From assembly GCA_963932465.1 (NCBI GenBank), contig OZ010795.1, positions 521,301,451 to 521,365,450 of the forward strand: a stretch of 64,000 bases of DNA, in the 5' to 3' direction. The translations under genes and the position numbers were made by a program. Shown here piece by piece: positions 59,518 through 64,000 of this stretch. The notes under the pieces are model-generated. The model was not told where the DNA came from. It worked only from the letters and a program-made list of their open reading frames with translations, and made no database searches. Source of the DNA: Maratus speciosus. Its lineage: Eukaryota > Arthropoda > Arachnida > Araneae > Salticidae. Position 1 is the first letter of the stretch, and each line of letters opens with the position of its first letter.

Positions 59518-60052
59518 TGGGCCGCACAAATGAAAGTGGCATTGCTGTAATAACTCCGACATTTGAAGAGAAAGATGACTGCGCATGCTCCTATAGAGGA
59601 CGGAGTGCTTGGAATGCAAGCGATATCGTCAAATTCAGCCAGATGCGTGTGTGATAGAGTGGGAGCACATTAAAAGGCATCCTTCGCATCATGGATGCTT
59701 TCAAATGGTGTCAACGCGCTGTCGTGCAATTTTGAATAGCGGAAAATGTGAGTGCTTGTGAAATCTATCGTCGAATGCAAAATGTGTATGGCACGGAGTG
59801 TATGTCACGTAGATCGGTATTCCGATGATGTAGGGATTTTTGCAGTGGAAGAAGCAGTACTGGCGGCAGGTCACGACCTGGACAAACTCTTGTGGTCTTC
59901 TTCTACTACGAAACTTGCACGGAAATTGGCGGGATCTGACGATATCGCATACATTCCCAGCAGTCTGCGTGCTCTATAAGAACATGCGCAGTCATCTTCC
60001 TCTTTAAATGGCAGAGTTATCAAAGCAATGCTACTTTCATTTGAGCGAACCT
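59518..60052 (+). mobile_element. Mariner-type element, internally deleted, TIRs of about 110 bp
   Basis: GGGCCGCACAAATGAAAGTG at the left and CACTTTCATTTGAGCGAACC-like sequence at the right are inverted, and the pairing runs through GATGACTGCGCATG to GCGATATCG. TA flanks both ends (59516-59517 and 60053-60054). The interior holds only the start of a transposase. Confidence 0.85.
59691..59873 (+). pseudogene. N-terminal mariner transposase remnant with two stops
   Basis: From the ATG at 59691 the frame reads MDAFKWCQRAVVQF, a TGA, then IAENVSACEIYRRMQNVYGT, ECMSRRSVFR, a second TGA, then CRDFCSGRSSTGG. This is the first helix-turn-helix of a mariner-type transposase (xxExYxxLxxVYGxECxSRxxVFxWCxxFxxGR). 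The second TGA stands where the family has Trp and is a one-base change. The rest of the gene is deleted up to the right TIR. Confidence 0.8.
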
Positions 60053-60054
60053 TA

Positions 60055-60925
60055 TGCATTTAACTAAATAAAAACATAATTAAATTTATTCTACTTAAAT
60101 GTTACTGAAATCTCTTTGCATAATGTTCAAAAGTTGTTTATAGATTTAATTTCTGTCTTCTTTACTACACATAAAATATCGTGAAATTGTTTGAACTCGG
60201 ATAAATGAAAGTAAAACACGATTTACAACCCATTTAATTTCTTCATAACATGTTTTAACATATTTAATTAACTTCTCATAAAGAAATAATTAACAAGTTT
60301 GATAATAAAATTTGATTAGTTTCTTGCTTTTAATGCTTGTCATAATAATCGTTTAACACAAAAATGAAACATTTTCACACTTTCAATATTATACGCGAAA
60401 ATATGTAGCTAAAGGGATTTATTTGTTATTTCCTTCAATAAGTACAAATGTAGGAAATAAGAAAATTACTTTTATAGTTTCAGTTATTGGAAAATATCAG
60501 TTTTTATCTATTCCAAAAATGTTTTAGGTACGTGGAATTATTTTTATTATATAATATTTTCTTTCATTTTTATATTATTGCAATACAAGGCTAATATGTC
60601 ATCAAATACGTTCTTTCATTGTACGTGGGCAACGTAAATTAATTTTATCAGGAATCCAAGACAGAAGTTATAATATGGAACTATTAAAGAGAATATTTCT
60701 AGTAATGAAAGCAGAGAGCAATTCACGTACATATAAATTTAGAACTATAGTTTTTTACTTCTTATGAATTTAATGTCAATTGCTTTTATTCCAGATTATT
60801 AAAAAGGACAATTCATCTATATCATACACCAAAAACTATAATTAAAATTATAATAATTAAATAATTATAATTTTAATTATAGTTATTATAATAAAACAAT
60901 TTTATTATAATTATAATAAAAAAAT
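60055..60925. other. AT-rich stretch with local hairpins
   Basis: TAATTATAATTTTAATTATA near 60861 and neighbours can fold on themselves. No gene seen. Confidence 0.4.
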
Positions 60926-61030
60926 AATTAAAATTTAAATAAAACACAAGTTTAAAGTAAATGAAATCGAACTACTGAAATTATCATAATCAAATAGGCT
61001 GGTGTAAGTAGCGAAGTCTTTGGCGATGAG
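60926..61030 (+). repeat. Direct repeat, first copy
   Basis: AATTAAAATTTAAATAAAAC, ATGAAATCGAACTACTGAAA, TTATCATAATCAAATAGGCT and TCTTTGGCGAT recur 460 bp downstream with only a few changes. Confidence 0.85.
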
Positions 61031-61385
61031 TAATGCTGATGTCCTATTGAAAGTGATAAAACCTCAGCAATAAATTTCGTTCTTGCTCCAATCCTTTAAA
61101 TTTCTAATGATTGTACAATTTAATTTTTTATACCGTCGTATACAAAAAAAAAAAAAAAAAAAATTACGTTCTTCTTGTAAGAAGCCCGTATCGCATTTAA
61201 CTGATTTTTCATGGTTCTAAAATAGCTTTAAAGCATGATTTTTTAAAAAAAAATCAACATATATCCCGTGCATTCCGATTATAAAAGGTTGAGCCGCTAT
61301 CCTTTAAAACAATATGAATAATTTAGTAATTGTTTCTCTGATAATATTCCATAATGAAATTAAAGATTCGTCTATAAATTAATTA

Positions 61386-61490
61386 ATAATTAAAATTTAA
61401 ATAAAACACAAGTTTAACGTAAATGAAATCGAACTACTGAAATTATCATAATCAAATAGTCTGGTGTAGTAGCGAACTCTTTGGCGATTT
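61386..61490 (+). repeat. Direct repeat, second copy
   Basis: Matches 60926-61030 over about 105 bp with roughly five differences. The 355 bp between the copies are AT-rich with a 19-20-base A run at about 61144-61162. Confidence 0.85.
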
Positions 61491-63175
61491 GCTAATATAA
61501 CGTTGCATGCGGTTTATACGAAGCTATCTCTTTTAATACATTTCAAAAATATCATTTGAATATATTATTGATATTTTTCATGCTGTTTTATTTTTTGTGC
61601 TGTTAGAGGGCAATCTAAAAAAGTACATTAAATGTAAAAATATATTGAGATTTCAATAGGAAAAAAAATTTCCAGCCGTATTCTGTAATCAGGCAGCCAG
61701 GTTTTTATTTCTTAGTTTTTGTGAAAGCTAAAATATTAATCTTATAAACTGTATTTTACACTTCATTTTTTTTTTTGTATACACAAATATAAGCATTTAC
61801 CAGATATAACAGCATTTTATGATTTTCTTAAAATTGAAAGAATACGAGTTGTATTAATTTCTTTGTAAATGTACTGCGTTTCAGCTTTAGAAAAGTAGGC
61901 TATAGTTTAAATTCATTCAAATACTAAAACAATTAAAACTTTAATTTAAACTATATAAAATACAGTAAAATTCTCCTAAAGAATAGAAACTTAAAGTTTT
62001 AATTTAAATTAAATTCTGAATTCAATAAACATAAAATGCACTTTAAAGAAAAACTAATAACAACTATACTATTCAATTTATCAATTAAACTATGATTAAT
62101 TCAGAAACTTGTAGGGAATTAAAATGATTATAATATTACTAATAACCTTTGGAGTAAGATTTTGTTTTGCTAAATGCATTTTTAAAATAAAACTAATAGC
62201 TGTTTTAAAAAAGTGTAACTGACTAAATTTAAATTTAAATCCTAATAACGTTTCTTAATAATATGCAATCATCCATAGCATATCAGATACTTCAAACCTT
62301 TCCTTGTACCGCAGAACGTTTTCTGCAATAAGACTTGTTAAAATATTATTATCAAACAAAAGTTTTTTTCCAAGCATTAAGGTCTTCTTTATTTTATACA
62401 TTGCTGTTATGTACGATGGATTTATTCTTTACGAATTATTTTTGGCGATGTGCGTTTTGAAAAAAAAACATAAAATTATTCATAAACTAAAATAAGTATT
62501 ATTTCACGATAACTTATCTTTTTAAAAAATACGAAAGAAAAAAATCTGAATTTCAATATAAAAATAAAAAATATTATAATTTCCATTAGTATACTTCTTG
62601 AAATTGGATTATTTTATGTATTAGATTTCTATATCATGGTAAGACCTAGGATTACTATGATAAATTACAGGTAAGATAATAAAATAGTAAAAAATATATG
62701 ATTTAGACAGAAAGAGTAATGATTTATAACGATACCACTGAAGAATGATAATAAATCACAGTATTGATATGTAGGAGTGTGTAAGAACACACCGACGCTT
62801 TCCATGCCGTCCAAGGTAGAAAAATAAAAGGCAGACAAATACTTTTCAGTCTCATATTATGAGAAAAAACAGTATGAAATGTTATCTTCCTTCTGAAAAC
62901 TAATTTATAAATTTAAGAAACGAGATATTTTTCACATAATTTCTGAATAGCATTTAGTTTTATAAAAGGGCTTTATCTATAATCAATATACGAGTATACA
63001 AAGGGACTGCGCTTTTGGGAGAACAATGTTTGACTGCGAAGAATAAAACCCTTGCAATTGCATAGCTCATAAAATGTTTCATAGAGCAAAATATTTATCT
63101 TATTTTTGAGGAATTTATTATTTTAAAACGTTACATCCAGTTCTCACGATAAAGAATGTTTAATTTAAAAAAAAA
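61491..63175. other. AT-rich stretch, no feature seen
   Basis: No credible gene or repeat structure. The open frame at 62304-62495 has AT-biased codons and no recognisable motif. Confidence 0.45.
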
Positions 63176-63177
63176 AC

Positions 63178-63420
63178 TATACTAATAAATGAAAGTTTCA
63201 CTCTGTGTGTGTGTCTGTCTGTCTCAAAATTTGCATGAGGATAGTCCAATGCATGTCCTGATGCATCTGAGGCTCAGATTTTTTACCTTTTTTTATATTT
63301 AGCTGATATATTAATTATAAACTCATAAAAAAAAAGCGATCTGTCATTGCAAATCGGGGGAGACATGCGCCCGCATTTTCAATCCCTTCATTCTGGATCA
63401 TGTAGAACGGAAGGTATATG
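63178..63420 (+). mobile_element. Helitron-like 5' end
   Basis: CTATACTAATAAATGAAAGT, then TTCACTCTGTGTGTGTGTCT and GTCTGTCTCAAAATTTGCAT, has the composition and order of Helitron 5' ends: a TCTATA-like start, then GT-rich sequence. No 3' end was found before the window closes. Confidence 0.45.
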
Positions 63421-63422
63421 CT

Positions 63423-63423
<1 letters not shown>

Positions 63424-63474
<51 letters not shown>
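63424..63474 (+). repeat. 51-base T run
   Basis: Uninterrupted T run, the longest homopolymer in the window. The frame encoding a run of Phe here is an artefact of it. Confidence 0.95.
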
Positions 63475-63478
<4 letters not shown>

Positions 63479-63564
63479 CACACTACGTCCAAACCGTTTG
63501 GGATACGGAGAAAAGTAAACATTTTCTTAAATTTCGTAATGGTACGTCTTAAAAGCCGAAATTA

Positions 63565-64000
63565 CACTGAGTTTCATAATAATATGAACACTTAGTGATT
63601 TTTTGATATTCTGGCAAAAATTCATAAATAATTATTAGAAAACTTCATTCTCGAGACCAATACAGTAATTTTACATATTACATAGCTGTAAAAGAAATGT
63701 GAGACTTTAAATTAATTGAAAATATGAATTATCTAAAAAAAAAATGTGTTGCAAAATTACATGAACATTGATCGAAATTATCACTAAACGAGCATGGAAA
63801 CTGTACAGGAATATTGAAGGCCACTCCGAGAAGAAGAAACCGAAATATTCAAATTAGTTCAGCATATAAAGATACTTCGCAGACTAGAAATTTTCAAACT
63901 TCACCGCAAAGTGTGTTCTAGAAGTATGGGTCGTAAAAGCGCTTTAAGTGGTTTTGAGAAAGGGAAAATTGTGGCTTTAAAGGATCAAGGGCAATCGGCA
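63565..64000 (+). mobile_element. Tc1-like transposon, left end and start
   Basis: CACTGAGTTTCATAATAATA plus TGAACAC directly follows a TA at 63563-63564 and has the form of a Tc1-type terminal repeat. About 360 bp further, a transposase gene opens in the same direction. The element continues beyond the window, so the right TIR cannot be checked. Confidence 0.75.
63926..64000 (+). CDS. Tc1-like transposase, N-terminal 25 residues (partial)
   Basis: The frame reads MGRKSALSGFEKGKIVALKD then QGQSA at the window edge. Tc1-family transposases begin with this type of sequence (MGRxxxLSxFExGxIVxLxxxGxS), the first helix of the paired-like DNA-binding domain. The ATG at 63926 is chosen because the family starts at MGR. 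No stop or frameshift occurs in the visible 75 bases, so the gene could be intact, but most of it is outside the window. Confidence 0.75.
   Translation, partial: MGRKSALSGFEKGKIVALKDQGQSA

Overview
The window looks like non-coding DNA from an AT-rich animal genome, most likely an arthropod. The base composition is strongly A+T-rich, there are no operons or ribosome-binding sites, and the recognisable coding traces are transposase or reverse-transcriptase remnants of families common in arthropods: Merlin, mariner/Tc1, pogo/Tigger, RTE, Helitron and a frequent unnamed transposase-like family. I cannot name the species. Only one stretch, an isolated exon-like segment on the minus strand at 48378-48660, looks like part of a host gene. 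No rRNA, intact tRNA, CRISPR array or bacterial feature was seen.

Layout. 0.8-8.5 kb: an element with an internal 14-unit minisatellite, a GGGTTCCGTAC-ended repeat, a three-unit 150-bp array, and nested small inverted-repeat elements. 11.8-16.1 kb: a mariner-type remnant with long terminal inverted repeats (TIRs), two MITEs and a minus-strand Helitron (13549-16110) holding older insertions. 18.5-19.7 kb: a foldback element. 22.1-26.4 kb: the richest part, two copies of one host repeat (X), one interrupted by a small Merlin-type MITE (Y) and the other by a transposase-bearing Merlin element. Several more Y copies lie between and inside them, many with readable 8-bp target-site duplications (TSDs). 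28-32 kb: an RTE 3' end, a nearly perfect foldback and a 9-unit minisatellite. 34-37.6 kb: Tigger-type, Helitron and two mariner-type elements in a row. 39.2-40.8 kb: a third minisatellite-bearing element. 44-49.4 kb: a pogo-like remnant, the second copy of the 0.8-kb element family, paired CACTGTAAAA MITEs, a hAT-like MITE and the exon-like segment. 53.5-60 kb: a TIR element carrying broken pieces of an unnamed transposase-like family, two mariner-type remnants, a solo foldback arm and a Helitron with canonical ends. 63.2-64 kb: a Helitron-like 5' end and the start of a Tc1-like transposon whose gene runs off the window.

The genes here do not work together as a pathway. The window reads as a record of repeated insertion, and the order of insertion can be worked out in several places. 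Most transposases are frameshifted, contain stops or are internally deleted, so most elements must have moved with proteins made elsewhere. The Tc1-like start at the right edge is the only coding sequence that looks undamaged, and only 25 codons of it are visible. Element boundaries were read by eye and may be off by a few bases; those with TSDs or canonical ends are the firmest.
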